From Telopea speciosissima (taxonomy: Eukaryota; Streptophyta; Magnoliopsida; Proteales; Proteaceae), in NCBI RefSeq assembly GCF_018873765.1, contig NC_057922.1:8817563-8881562 (forward strand): a stretch of 64,000 bases of DNA, written 5' to 3'. Positions 14,101 to 25,853 of the stretch are shown here, piece after piece (within the stretch, counting starts at the first letter, position 1; the number at the start of each line of letters is the position of its first letter). A program made the position numbers and the translations under genes. Below the pieces are notes generated by a model. That model saw only the letters and a list, made by a program, of their open reading frames with translations, searched no databases and was not told the origin of the DNA.

Positions 14101-17100
14101 AGGCTCGGTTCTCTTTGGCCTAGACTTCTAGATTTGTTCATGGCTTCATGCAGGTCTAGGAGAGAAGGCGAGAGGAAAAGAAACATCATGAGTGGACCAA
14201 TGGCCATTAGCCCTTCCGCTCCACAAGGGAGAATCAGTGTGACCATGCCACACAAGATGCCGACCACGGTGCATGTGCCCCCCCCCCCCCCCATAGAGGC
14301 TACTCAAGAGGTCCATGCCATCATTTAGACCGGATAAGGTGGAAGAAAGCATGGATATTAATGTTACAAGCTTGTCTAGAGGAAAGTGGTGAATATGGTG
14401 GGTATGGGAAATGGCATGCACCATTCTGTCCCAAGAGAGCTCCAGTTCCGGGTACGGTATGTATAGTTAGTATAACTCTTCTTCATTCCCCACTGAGTGT
14501 GAGGGTAGATCGTCTTTTGTGAAGAACATCTTCTCACACCCGGCCCCTCAACCATATATGCCCACTCCATCAAGCAATTATGGTGGGTCCACATATGCAA
14601 CTTCACGGCCTGGTGATCAATATACTAGGTTGGATTATCTTGCATATGTTGATTTATCCACCTGTAAGGCTGTTGTAATGGACTTTGAGCTCTTCTTTAG
14701 GTAGAGGATGATATGGCCAGCATATGTAACACAGTCAGAGGAATGATCCCACTAACACCAGGGACAGCATCGATCTTCTAGTCAATTTGACCCTCTCCAA
14801 CACTCTATGGTATAGCAATAGACCTAGGGCTATAACTTGCAATATTGGGTGACAAACTATTGCCAATTTGTAAAATGTACTTACTGACTATGATGACACT
14901 TCTTGACAATGCTGTAATGTTAAAGGGTTTCAAACTTTGTTAACTGTGGGATGCTTTCCAATTTTATGGTTCTTCATTCCTAATGCATATTTCAATTGTT
15001 TTTATTGAATGTTGTGTGTTCTAAGATTGAATTATGTGTAGAATAGGATTCGAGAAGGGCTGGCTTGGTTGAAATCCACCTCCTTCGCTAAGGTGATTAA
15101 ATAAATCCAGACCATAAAATAAAGTTGTCATCAATTATTAGGACTAACCCCCTTTCATGTTGACCACTAGATACTGCTATGCTGCTCCAAGAACGTCCAG
15201 CTGTTCTATCGAGAGGGATCTTGATCCTCATAATCAAGATAGGCAAAGAAAGGAAAAGCACAAGAAATGACATGACAGACTCTCTTGTTGTCGAAATGGG
15301 AATATAAATTCTTCATAAATGAAAACACACCCAAATCTGAATTTGTCTCCCTCTAGTTTTTTATTTCCGCTTTTGAGTTTTTCATACATTATAACACTAT
15401 ATAGTTCAGGAGTTCAATTTGTACAAGATTAGCTGGCAGAAAAAACTTGCGTATAATTAAGGTTGTCAATTTGGAACCAGACCGAAAGCCGGCTGTTTAA
15501 AACTGAACCCAAAAAAAAAATGGTTCTTTTTTTTTTTTTTTCGGAAAATAAATTTTCATTCAGTTTTGAGGCTAAAACTATCGGTTTGAACCACACCAAA
15601 TGAAATGTAAACCGTATAAACTGAACTTAAACCATACTAAACCCTAGAAGGTTAAAACACGAGTTCTAAGATTTCAATTGTCACTTCGTCTCTTCCACCT
15701 CCGTCTTTGATCATCGACTCTCTTCACTTCTCTTCTGCAGTTCTGTATTTCTGCCCATTTCCTCTCTTGTGCCTTGCTTCTTCAAGGTCAGCACAAGAAA
15801 TTCCCAAGTCTCGTACGAACCGAAGAAGTGAACCAAACAAAAACCAAATTATCAAGACAGTATCAGAACCGAATGAAACTGAATACAGAAAACAGAATAG
15901 GAACTGAACAAATCAAACCGATTCAATTTGGTGTCAGTTTGAGGTTATGAAAATTAATCGGTTTCGATTTGTACATATTGTATCCTGAACCAAACTGAGA
16001 AATGGGCACCGAACCAATTGACACCCTTACGAAAACAACAAAAATGGTAAGGACATATTTATAGTTCTCCTAGTGATACAGGAGATGACAGCTCCACACC
16101 CAGATGAAGTTCATGAATCGACGTAAGATTTTCAATCTGATCAATAGTCTTCAGAATGTAAGAGGGACCTATAGTTTGAGTATAGATTTTTAGAATCCTT
16201 ACTGGAGTATCTTTCATGTGAAGAAACTAATACTAACCTTTTCCTTGAGAATGCAGGATCCTCTACGGAACATGATTGGTAGCTTCTCATAGTTAACACC
16301 GAACTGTTGGAAAAGCAGTTCATTTCTGTCCTGTTTTTGAGAACCCTGCAAAATAAAGCATACAAAATTAAGTCGGGTGAACACTTGCAATTCACACAGT
16401 AGCATTACTAAGAGTCTGAGCTATTATGCAAAACTTTGATTCTTTATTGGTATCACTGAAACAAAATGTTATTAGAGGAAATAAAACATAAAAGAGAAAA
16501 GCTTGAAAATATAAGGAAACAAACAAGAGAAATGTAATTCAAGGTTTAAGAAAGAATTTGGAGCCTAAAAACCAAGAAAAAGAGCAGTTCAGTATCAATG
16601 TAGAATCGATAGAACTAAAATAGAAGCATTATAGAAGACTGATAGGAGATATTATATCTCTCACGAACAAAGAAGAGAATTAGAAGAAATCAGAGAAGTT
16701 ATTAGAAATAAGAAGAAGAGAGAGGAAAGATCACACCTGATCTCAGAGATGAATAGAACTAAAACGAGGAAGAAGATTGGATTTGGAATATCAATCCCAT
16801 AGACAAAGCTCAACAGCTCCAAAACTTCTAAAAAAAGTCAAAATCCTCACTCAAATCACGCTTAATAAATGGGGGAGGTATTACATAAATAAATATCTTT
16901 TGAAATTCCTAGACTGACTCATAACAGGACTCCAAATCACTCTAATAAACTGAATGAAATAAATAGACTCAAAACAGAACTGCATTTAACTAATAAGTTT
17001 CCTAATCTGATTCAAACGCTTAAGACACTAATCTTGTATACTGGCTTCACCCCAACCTTATGGGCTGATAATTGAGGCTTGTTACAATGAAACCCATAAA

Positions 17101-20100
17101 AATAAAAGGAAAACCCAGCCCATAAACCCATATGTGGCATAAAATAAAGTCTTCCTAGGCCCAATTGGGTAATGTTAACTGTATCAAAGAGAAGTCTTAA
17201 TTGTTCTACAGTACAGAATTTATTGTTAGAAAAACAGAGCTGGAAAAAGTCTGACCATCCAGTGGTTTTTTATAGCAAAATCATCGCTTGTTAAATTTTT
17301 CTGAAATTGATTTCGGATTACATTCAAAACAGAATCAGCGCTTGGTATGCAACTGATAGAATCACTCCAATCTACACACTTACAATTACAGAAATGCCAT
17401 ATTAATAAGGCAGATGTTATTCTCCACTTTTACGAAGTCTTAAAATTTTCATAAATGTTAGTAACCATTATCCAATTATAATAACATTTGTAAGGAGGGA
17501 AGGGAGCTCCATTACATGGCAAGCAATTAAGAATTTAATAACAATTTAATAAGGGTGCTGTTTATTTTCTGGACCACATCTTCATTCTTCAAGATATGAG
17601 TCAAACCAGACAATCCTTTGACCAAGCCAACAACTCTTTATCCAAGAACAATTATGACCTAGCACTGGATATTCGGGCTCAGCAAGTGGTGGTCCAAATG
17701 GTCTAACCACACCACAATCCAATCATTGAGTCCTGAAAACACTGTTCGCAGGGCTGTGACACACAATAGGTCATACCTGATACATCGTTAAATTTTGTCT
17801 TGGCTGGAGGCTTATAGGATCCACTTGGGACTGCCACGTCTTTATCTTCTTTCTACCATCATCTATACTACTTCCTTCATAAAAAAATTAATGATGGCAT
17901 AGGCAAAAACCAGCAGGACACAAATGTGTAGTACAAAAAAGCATATAACTCAACAAGGTGTACAGTATCGGCAACAGTCACCATATCAGAAGGGTAAGTT
18001 TAAGAGATGTATCATATTGGAGAAACACAAGATACGCTAAAAATACGCATGTAAATTTTTGAGAAACGAATGGAAATACTTAGGATACATGCAAAATATA
18101 GTTTTAAAACACCTTATTACACAAATTAACAAAGATATATCCTGTATTAAAAGGAGAACAAAGTACTACAAGTCAAAAATAGAACAATTTTAAAAATAAT
18201 AATAATAATAATTTAATGCATGCACAAGAAAGTCACACATTTCAAAAAAAAATTACAGATTATATGCTCAAATCCTTGTAATTAAACCCAATTTGATTCA
18301 AGGATTTGAGTTGCTTTTACCTAATTTAGTGATGCGTTAAAAGAGAGAGAGAGATCTATAACTTTCATCTTTTTTAACCAAGTTTGTTTCAATCCGAGAT
18401 TTGAGCAATCCCCAAAACTTGTTGAAATGGTGAAGATTAGCGTCATTTTTCATATTAGATGAGTTCTCCCAACTCAGATCGAAAAGAAAAATCAGTTTTC
18501 ACGACCTTTAGTTGCTCTTGGTATCTCATTCACAGCTTTTGTTTTGTAGGTTTAAAGGAAACGTATAAAGTGTATCCAATCTATATCGACCCGTCTCAGA
18601 CAATACAAGTAAGATACAATATTTTTATATTTACGTATCGTATCGGGTTAACATCGTATTGATGCCTCCTGATACCGATACATATCGGGCGATTCCGACC
18701 GATAACTACGAAGTTTGATTACATAATTGGCCTCTCATAAACATATAAAAAAATACTGGTTAGAACCTTCAAAATATTCTGTGCTTCCTCTTCAGTCCTC
18801 CCAGACTTAACAAGCATCCAGTAACAAGTATCATATTGGTTGTTAACGTGACCTGGAAAACACCAAGCAATAATGAATTTAAAGCTAACATGATGTGACA
18901 TGTCATAAAATAATGAATTATCTACTTTGAATAGGGATCAAATCTAAATGCCAAAAAGAAAAGTATGCATGCCAGGAGTGCAGTTGGATAAGTGCTTGGT
19001 TAGGCTTTAAAGCTTAAGTGATCCCAGAACTCACATTCATCTCGCCTCCACACCAGATAATCTTTCAGAACCTTAGCTTCAGGACAGAGAAAGATCTGTC
19101 CATGAAAAGATGGAAGGAACCTCATCTCTTTCTGAGGAAAGAATTCTTTCCATTTCATGACATAAAGAGAAGAGAAGAAAGATACAGTGATAGACACTAT
19201 TTTGCTGCAAAAAAGACCAGTATGGAGTAAATAAACAATGAATTGGTAAAATAATAAATAATCTGATGTAATCTTCGGGAAGAATCATTATTAGGATGGA
19301 ACGACTGGGAAAAAATAGTCCTCTTTAGCTAGTACCATACACGTTATGCACATCCACAGGGGCCTACAACTGGAAGAGGTTAGATCTACAAGATAATGTT
19401 TAAATGTTGTCATCGTATTGGCCTTGTCAGAAATAGACTGCCCTACAATTGCTGAAGAACTACAACTTATCTACTACAGTGCTTTTGATCAATAACAGAG
19501 AACCCTCGCCCACCCCAAAAACAAAAACAAAAAAAATACACCCACAAAAGGGGGATCATTTACAGGGATGTAAAGAAATGAAATACCAAGATTTAATAAA
19601 GGGTCAATACATCAAAAGGAGGCCCAAAACATATAATACCTTGGACACTGCTTGCTTAGATAGTTCATCCTCAATAAAACAGACAAAACACAGTGATAAT
19701 GGAAGATATGAACAACTGTGGATGGGCACAAGCCTCTCTAACAAAATTGTGCAGCATTTAAGGTCCTTTGCTAAAGAAATAAGCCAGCCAACTACAGTGA
19801 AGAATCGTGAATTATATAAAATAAGATGCCGATGGAATTATTTTAAGGGGACTATAGCATTTTGGCAACATGAAGATCTGCACAATATGAATACAGATAT
19901 GGAAATCTTTTCAAGTGGAATATAAATATTCCAAAAAAAATCTTTGTGAATTGATATGCTTGCTTTGTTTCCTTCTATTGGAATTTCCCTCTTCTTTATT
20001 GACAAACAGGAACATCATAACAAGGTTTCTATCTACCCTCTCCCCTTCTTCTACTTTTATCTCCTTTGAAAGAGAGGAGGAAAGTGGGATTCTATTAAGG

Positions 20101-21362
20101 GCCTGGAGTAAGGTTTGATACTATTGCATGTCCTTTTTTTAATCCATAAAATTCTGGTGGCACCGTTCACCTTTCCTAAAATTAAAAGATCTATTAAAAA
20201 AAAAAAAAAAGGAAGAGTAAACTTTGTAAAGAAACAAGTGGAGTAGTTAAAGGATTTAGCCAATACTATTCCTATATATTGGAACATCCAAATCTCCTTG
20301 TGGCAAACTTCGGCAATAAGATTCTAACAACATATATTTTAGCTCTAAAACTTTTATTCTTGCCAATTTTGATGAGAAACGTCTAACATCTTTTTGGTTC
20401 TTAAACCTGTATTCTGGTTAAAATCTCTCATCATCATGCCACAAAAGAAGCCATGGAATCGTAGGAGCTAAAAAATGAGTAGGATATCAGAGGACAAACC
20501 TGGCACGCCTCTGGTAGAAATTTGATGTCTTCTTCAAAATGAAGCTGGAAGTTATAACATTACGAGAAATATAATTAGTTCTAATCGTCAAAGAAAAACA
20601 GCAAATAATACTTGAATACTTGCAGAAGTTGTGCAAATTGAGATTGATATGATGTGATAAACCTAAAGAATAACTACAGTACCTGTACTCATCACTGAAC
20701 CCATATGCGTATACTATATCTGGATATTCTTCCAACAAAGCCATAGCGCATGAGTTCATCAGGTTCAAAGCTTGCTCATCATTCGGCTTCATAAATTCAT
20801 GAACTTGAGAAAATCTAAAAAATGCCATAAGAGAACTCTCAAAATTTTGCGTAGCAGTTAATGCATACCAACCAAGAACACAATTCCAACATATCAAAAT
20901 TTAATCACCCAAAGATCCACCAGGAAAAGAAAACAATTTCTAATTGATACACAACATGATAGTGTCAACTAAAGGGTTAAAAAGGTCATTTTTTTTCATT
21001 TATTTCACTAACTTTTAAATAATATAACCCTAAAATATAAATACTTAAATTCGTGGTTCTTCAACCTAACCATTTAATGGCATACTATGAGCAGATCTTA
21101 CTCAACTAGACGTTGGTATATAAGAATGAAGTAACCCATAAGTAGACAACAAAATCAACTAGAGCCAATTTTTGTAGATAGTATTCCAAAAAAAATGAAA
21201 AGAAAGGCCAATTTCCGTGAAGAAACTAAGAAGTCATTACCTTCGAAAATCATGGCCATCGATTCTGACAATTATCCAAGTGCATGGAATCAACCGACCA
21301 TTCACATCCTCAATTTCTTTTTCGAACTCTTCCTTCACATACTTGTATTTGCTATTGGCCAT
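2161..21362 (-). CDS. THG1: tRNA-His guanylyltransferase, double-domain plant THG1 (ICARUS1-like)
   Basis: Adds the extra G at position -1 of tRNA-His (3'-5' polymerase family), needed for histidyl-tRNA synthetase recognition. I reconstruct 13 coding exons (minus strand): 21362-21241, 20814-20683, 20544-20500, 19204-19035, 18852-18767, 16345-16238, 11180-10918, 8049-7918, 6935-6891, 6634-6465, 6325-6240, 3191-3084, 2289-2161. All junctions are GT/AG and the phases agree, giving 531 aa. Domain 1 (about residues 28-215) has the metal-binding RIDG (D35, G36) and SDEYS (D82, E83). Domain 2 (about 294-490) has RIDG (D303, G304) and SDEYS (D350, E351). Both also carry NDEQALNLMNSCA, the YVMKWK...FFP block and NNQY.TC.WMLVKSG, so neither looks catalytically dead by these residues. 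The start MANSKYKYVK matches the N-terminus known for Arabidopsis THG proteins. Introns reach 4.9 kb and are rich in repeats. Transcript support is not visible here. Confidence 0.95.
2911..3013 (-). pseudogene. Decayed duplicate of THG1 exon 12
   Basis: This stretch, in the last THG1 intron, is a close copy of exon 12 (3084-3191), which lies about 180 bp away in the same orientation. The acceptor (GCAG before GGTAC) and donor (AAG before GTACAC) are both kept. It is 103 nt against 108 nt for the true exon, so inclusion would shift the frame, and its reading frame meets an in-frame TAA after the codons for KLLL. It is a dead exon or a possible poison exon; the sequence cannot tell which. Confidence 0.85.
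4060..6230. other. THG1 intron 11 (part): low-complexity DNA
   Basis: Within the 3,192-6,239 intron I see a G11 run near 4,070, C-rich and G-rich blocks (4,860-5,060 and 5,860-5,945) and no recognisable coding domain. Frames of about 100 codons at 5,233 and 5,654 are compositionally biased and resemble nothing I know. Confidence 0.4.
8325..8838. mobile_element. MITE-like element with inverted ends, hAT-like motif
   Basis: Lies in the THG1 intron between exons 7 and 8. The two ends are imperfect inverted repeats: the left end carries AAGGTGTGCACCTTGGGACG followed by CCTAGG, and the right end carries CACCTTGGGTCGCCTAGGCG and ends CCTTGAAAC. Such CGCCTAGGCG-rich ends are common in plant hAT-type MITEs. 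The middle is AT-rich without coding. I could not define a target duplication, so the class is inferred. Confidence 0.45.
9415..10430 (+). mobile_element. LTR/leader-like retroelement remnant (copy 1)
   Basis: Shares ordered motifs with 59,480-60,400 and 60,640-61,830 in CAND1 intron 3: a GAACCGGTTT start region, a TATAAATA box (near 9,694), an AATAAA-like signal, a GTGAGTGT...ACTCCTTGCATC block, then a leader rich in AACCCTA, closing with a CTATCTAGAGCTACATTA-type motif. This looks like an LTR plus untranslated leader of one retrotransposon family inserted in a THG1 intron. No gag or pol frame is seen. Confidence 0.5.
11430..12110 (+). pseudogene. Dead LINE 3' end: zinc-binding and RNase H-like segments
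   Basis: The first part encodes a KSAWELAW block and HQLWQEQKFRIFQNK, typical of the segment after reverse transcriptase in plant LINE proteins. The second part encodes HCDGSLNQSRASYGGLVRD, then SELFMEL, then IHSDSKLAIDIL, the D-E-D order of an LINE-type RNase H. The reading frame is lost between the segments and again near 11,935, so this is a non-coding relic. It sits in THG1 intron 6, antisense to the host gene. Confidence 0.75.
12305..12443. repeat. Two-copy tandem repeat, period 69 bp
   Basis: A unit starting CATGGTGACTGACCTATTC and ending in ACCCTCCTCATCCC occurs at 12,305 and again at 12,374 with a few substitutions. It lies in THG1 intron 6 and shows no coding potential. Confidence 0.8.
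13660..14010. repeat. Interspersed repeat shared with 16.64-17.17 kb and 58.69-59.29 kb
   Basis: The GA-rich block followed by motifs such as CTCCTAGACTCCTAG resembles the two other stretches in order and composition, including the blocks about GCCCA...AAAATAAAGT in the other two. It is probably an LTR-type repeat in reverse orientation. Identity is judged by eye only. Confidence 0.35.
15459..16032. mobile_element. Non-autonomous element with GGGTGTCAATT-type inverted ends
   Basis: Begins AAGGTTGTCAATTTGG and ends CCAATTGACACCCTTA, so the ends form an inverted repeat. The inside is rich in alternating forms of GGTTCGGTTT and its complement (ACCGAAACC-like words). Related fragments occur at 37,950-38,110, 51,560-52,035 and 53,330-53,600. 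It lies in THG1 intron 6. The superfamily is not clear from the ends. Confidence 0.55.
16640..17170. repeat. Interspersed repeat in THG1 intron 5
   Basis: A purine-rich block is followed by AAAATAAAGTCTTCCTAGG and CCCAATTGG, which resembles 58,690-59,290 in CAND1 intron 3 (AAAATAAAGTGTTCCAAGG, CCCACTTGG). The same order in two unrelated genes marks it as a dispersed repeat, probably an LTR remnant. Confidence 0.45.
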
Positions 21363-22140
21363 CAACAAAATCCAATTCAACCAGAGAAAACCAAAAAGTG
21401 GTACCAAAGTAGAGGACGGGTGGGAGGGAGAATTAGCTACGCTTGGCAACAGTGCTGCTTCGCTGGAGAGTTGTTTCTGCGCTAGAAACACTTCTGAGTG
21501 TTTCTGCTATCGGGGTGCACTTCTACAAGATAAAAGCGCATTTGATAATCAACAACAGGGACTCAAGGAGTGCTTTGGGAAGCCATTGTAACAAAAGCAT
21601 TTCTGGCACTTCCACAGCACCCTATTCCAAATAACCGCAACTTTTAAAATCTTTTCTCCAGGAAACTCTTGATGGTAGCAATCTTCTCACCAATCTCTAT
21701 ATCCTTCTGTTCCAATAATTCCAGTAGCAAAACAGGTGACTACCAATTTTTCTAAGAAGCAACGACCCAATACCAATACCAATTTTTTTGACAAATTTTC
21801 TGTAATATCAAACTTAACTGATATTACTCTGACCTTCTTCTTGCAAGAATGAGAGAGATTGCTTAACAATCTAATAAATGTTCGCTGCAAACTCCCATAA
21901 ATTCAATTGATTAAGTTAAAAAAAAATTTTGCAACAAAAATTAACAACGAAAACATAGCTAACATATGACATTTGGGGTTTTTAGGGTTTGGGGTTGGAA
22001 AAAATGGGGGAAGTGAGTGACAGAAGAAGATAGATAAAAAAGAAGAGTGGAACATGGAGACTGGAGAGGGAGCAGCAACGGTTCCCTGCAACTAGGCTAA
22101 CGACCGCTAGTAGAAATCTTGCGTGAATTGAAAAATATAG

Positions 22141-22177
<37 letters not shown>

Positions 22178-22330
22178 GGGTTGAAGAGAGGGTGAGGAGC
22201 AAGGATAACACTGCTACCTGTGGATTCGTAGGATGGGAACGACAATCGATGGAGTTCCAGAGAGGGTTGTAACGAGGTCGTTCTCGAGAGAAGAGCTTTC
22301 ATCCACCACAACTACAACCTTCAAAAGCTT
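21363..22330 (-). promoter_or_regulatory. Probable THG1 promoter and 5' leader
   Basis: Directly upstream of the THG1 start codon at 21,362. On the minus strand it carries a telo-box type AAACCCTAA (about 21,980-21,995) and a (CT)n run (22,141-22,173 on plus as GA repeats), both common near transcription starts of plant housekeeping genes. A true start site or leader intron cannot be fixed without transcripts. The short frames on both strands here match nothing. Confidence 0.45.
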
Positions 22331-22659
22331 TGCAATGGAGTCCAGTTGCAGAGGAGTTGTGTGCGAATTTTTATCGAGAACAACCGACTTTTTGGTTCTT
22401 TCAAACGAAAAGAAGCTCCTTTTTTTACAATTCCCGCCTTGCGGTTCACTCGGTTTGGACTTTGGAGTGGGAAAACTGTTTGACCACGGTTCTAATAAAT
22501 GGAGTTGGCAACGGATCGGCCTCCGCAATTCCGATCCAGCCAAAAAATCGGCTAAGAATCAGCTGGAGTATTTCTGGTGTTCTTCTGTTCTGCAGGAATG
22601 CACGTAGAACAGAAAGGTACCTTCGGTTCATTTTTTTGTGCTCTCGAATTGAATCAAAT

Positions 22660-24600
22660 TAAAAACATAAGAACACAAATTTTTTTTTATTTTTTTTTTC
22701 GGTAAAAGAAGAACACAAATTGAAAAACACATTTTGGGTGTTTCTTTTAACGCTTGGAGCATTTTCGAATTTTGACTTGTAGGTAGGGTATCAGAAAATC
22801 TTGGGTTTTATACGATACAATTATCTTAAATTCTTGATGGGAAAAATAAAGAATGAAACTAAGAACTACCGGGACTCCAATCGTGTATTTATAATACAAA
22901 ATTCTTATCCTTATCTACCCCACAATGGAAAGGATTATAATATCTCTATTAACCTTAAAGTGATTCTAAACCGGGTTTATGCCCGTGGATCCATACCAAC
23001 AATTAATTAAGCCCACAAGAAATCGAACACAAGGAACTGTCAACGGGTTGAAAAAGCAATCGCATTCATGTATCAGTATGGCAATGGCCAGATTGGATCA
23101 ATATCGGCCAAGTCCAGTAATGAAAACTAAGGGTAAAACCGACCAATCCGAATTCTTATAGACTAATCCAAATCGATATCAACAGATACCGATACTGTTC
23201 CAAGGTAAAACCGACCAGTCCGAATTCATATAGACTGATCCAAATCGATATCAACAGATACCGATACTATTCCAAAACCGATATCTCAATCCCTAGTACT
23301 CGGAAGGGAGGCTATTGAAGGGAACTCTTAGCCCATTCCTTTCTTTGGATGACACAAATTTACCAGTAAGCATATTAAATACGTGAAGGAAAAAATCGAC
23401 GAAAGTCAATGATCAATTTTTATCCATTTACATATGAGCAACGATTTAGTAACCGGTATTGGGATTGGTATCGATTTTGGTCAGACAGATTTACCCCTAT
23501 TTTCCTTATACAGTATATTTTTTTACCTTTTTACCTTTGTTCTGTATTGATCTAACGATACGGGACAAGTCAAGAATCAATTTCGGTCTGTACCAATATT
23601 GATACAAATCGGTTGATCCGGACAATCCGATATCAATTCCTCGAATCTTGCATGTGAGAGCAGAGTACACCAAAAACTCAACTAAATGTCCAATGCCTCC
23701 TCCCTCAAACTGTCCCATATCCCATTGCAGTGCTTAGCTTTCGAACCAAACAAGAAATTATCATTAGACATATAACCATCATAGCAAAGATTGAAGCGTG
23801 GAACCTTTAGCCATTGCTACATTCACTGGGGCAGTAATTGGACAGATTGGGTTCATTATCCTACGATGCCGGCCTGTCTTGAACTGTGTTCGTAATTTAA
23901 TAAAGTGCCTTCAATATCGAGAATGGATCATCTGTACGTACCAACCGGTGAACGTACATGTGAGAGTCAATCATATTTTAATTTTGTTTTCATAAAAACC
24001 ATTCCTCTCCTTGTAAATGACAAAAATAAAATTATGATGCCCAAGTATTAGCTAAGGATGCGTCCCTTTTGAAGGTGTCTAAGGGTAGATGCATCCGCCT
24101 ATTTTCATTGTCAATCCAGGCCCATTGAAGGACAGTAACTCTTATTTTTATTTTTTCTTCAAATAATATCTTGCTTGGTGGAGGCGTTTCTCCATCTTTC
24201 CTTTACCCATAAAAAAAATATTTGCTTTTCCTTCCTAGTTTTTGTGTATTCAACAAGATTAATGCTAATGCTATTACATAAATATATAAACAATAAAAGG
24301 TTTTCTGGCTGCTTACTAGTTGCTAAATAGGATTTGTGAGTGAAATTAATTCCAAAACATAAATCTCAAATGAAACCTGGTATTAAGGATGTCAGCGGAT
24401 CGGGTTTTTTAAAATCTTAGCCCAACCCTAAGTTCTCTTAATTCAGTCCAGCCCTAAGTCAGATTGGGATATCTCAGTCCAACCTAATTTGACCCAGTGG
24501 GAGGGCAATGAAGTCATTTCATGTGAAGAGAGAGAAACAGACAGACGGTGCTAGCATACCCTACCCTAATGGTTCAGAGAACCTTTTCCCTAATATTATG
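22660..24600. other. Intergenic, satellite-like words, no gene
   Basis: Contains many variants of CGATATCAACAGATACCGAT and GATTGGTATCGATTTTGG, a low-complexity family also seen near 18,540-18,720. No coding domain is recognised. Confidence 0.5.
23132..23275. repeat. Two-copy tandem repeat, period 72 bp
   Basis: GGTAAAACCGACCAATCCG starts the first copy at 23,132 and GGTAAAACCGACCAGTCCG the second at 23,204. The two copies differ by only a few substitutions. Confidence 0.85.
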
Positions 24601-25681
24601 TAAGGCAAAAGGTTTTTTGCATCACCTAATATGCTTGTTACAATTGAATATTGAGATTGTGTTTCTATAGGGTTTTTCACAATACAAGATTCCTGCCTGA
24701 GGGGTAAAGGGTCAAAAAAAAAAAAATCTATAAAATTTTCGTTTGTGAATATTTGATATCTTTTAGATATTTATTAGAATATTTTTTCCACAAAAAATAT
24801 ACCCAAGAGTTTATAAGCTAGCCATGTTATTGGTATAACATCTTTTTAATTCTGTATCTCTCCATGAATTGCTACCCAAAAAAAAAAAAAAATCTGTCCA
24901 TAAATTGAACGATAGAAGATTAAGATAATCAGGGAAAGCAATGACAACCAGCGAAAAAAACTTCAAATTTAATATTTGAAAATAAAATATTTTCAATATT
25001 ATTAAAATGTGATTTACAAATTATTTTCTAAAATTTAAAAGTAATATTTATGTTCCAATCTAATATCACTTAGAGATGTTAATGTAATGAAAAATAGCTA
25101 AAAAATTAAGGAAATTTTTTATTCTAATAATTTAAAAAAAAAGTTATTAAAAAGTAGAATTGGTGTCAATATCTATAATGTGGACTTTTCTCTCTCTCTT
25201 AAGATTCCTTCTTAATAAATTGACCAATACGAGATCAATATAGAGTAAAAATGGCAATAACACCTACCCCAAAGATCTCACAAATCCAATTTGAGAAGGT
25301 TTCATGTATTTCCTTTGAGCATTATTAGAATCTGTTTTTATAAATAATAAAAGCAATGTTTAAATTAATCTGTTTTCAAGAAGATTTCATGTTTTTGTTA
25401 AGGCATTATCAATATATTCAAATGTTCTTCCAAATAAATGGTATAGGAGGCATATCATGCGTCCTATTATGTTTTAATAACTATTATTTATTCTTTTACC
25501 CAAAAAAAAAAAACTATTATTTATTCTTAAAAAAAAGTTTAAAAGGAACTAAAAACACATCTAAATTTATATTGTCTTTGTGTTTGGCAAAGCGGATATG
25601 TGAATTGGTATGACCCAATATTGGTTTACCAAAAAACAAAATGACCCAATATTGCCACATCATCACTTATCCATAAGCTAC

Positions 25682-25853
25682 GAATTTTTATCCTCTCAAG
25701 TGCAGTGCATTGCCCAATGCACCTTTAAAGTGCATCGGACGGTGGCCACTACATTTGTCTTAGATTTTTATCCTTCGAAGTGCAATGGTCACCGTCCAAT
25801 GCAATTTAAAAGTGCACTAAACAATGCACCGCACTTCAGAGGATAAAAATCCC
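25682..25853. mobile_element. Mutator-like MITE, GAATTTTTATCCTC ends
   Basis: Starts GAATTTTTATCCTCTCAAG and ends with the complement of GGGATTTTTATCCTCTGAAG. Flanks are ATAAGCTAC and ATAATCTAC, a 9-bp duplication with one mismatch. A 9-bp duplication with these ends fits the Mutator-like family also seen at 28.7, 32.6, 33.1, 45.8, 46.6 and 55.1 kb. Confidence 0.65.

Noticed and set aside
13968..14424. Overlapping frames of 80-108 codons on both strands
   Set aside because: They share a poly-C/poly-G run and match no protein family; one THG1 intron spans the area.
19449..19925. 158-codon open frame on the plus strand
   Set aside because: It lies in THG1 intron 3, antisense, has biased composition and no recognisable domain; chance or repeat-derived.
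22233..22662. Overlapping 110-124 codon frames near the THG1 promoter
   Set aside because: Present on both strands in the same DNA, no recognised motif; more likely leader or promoter sequence.
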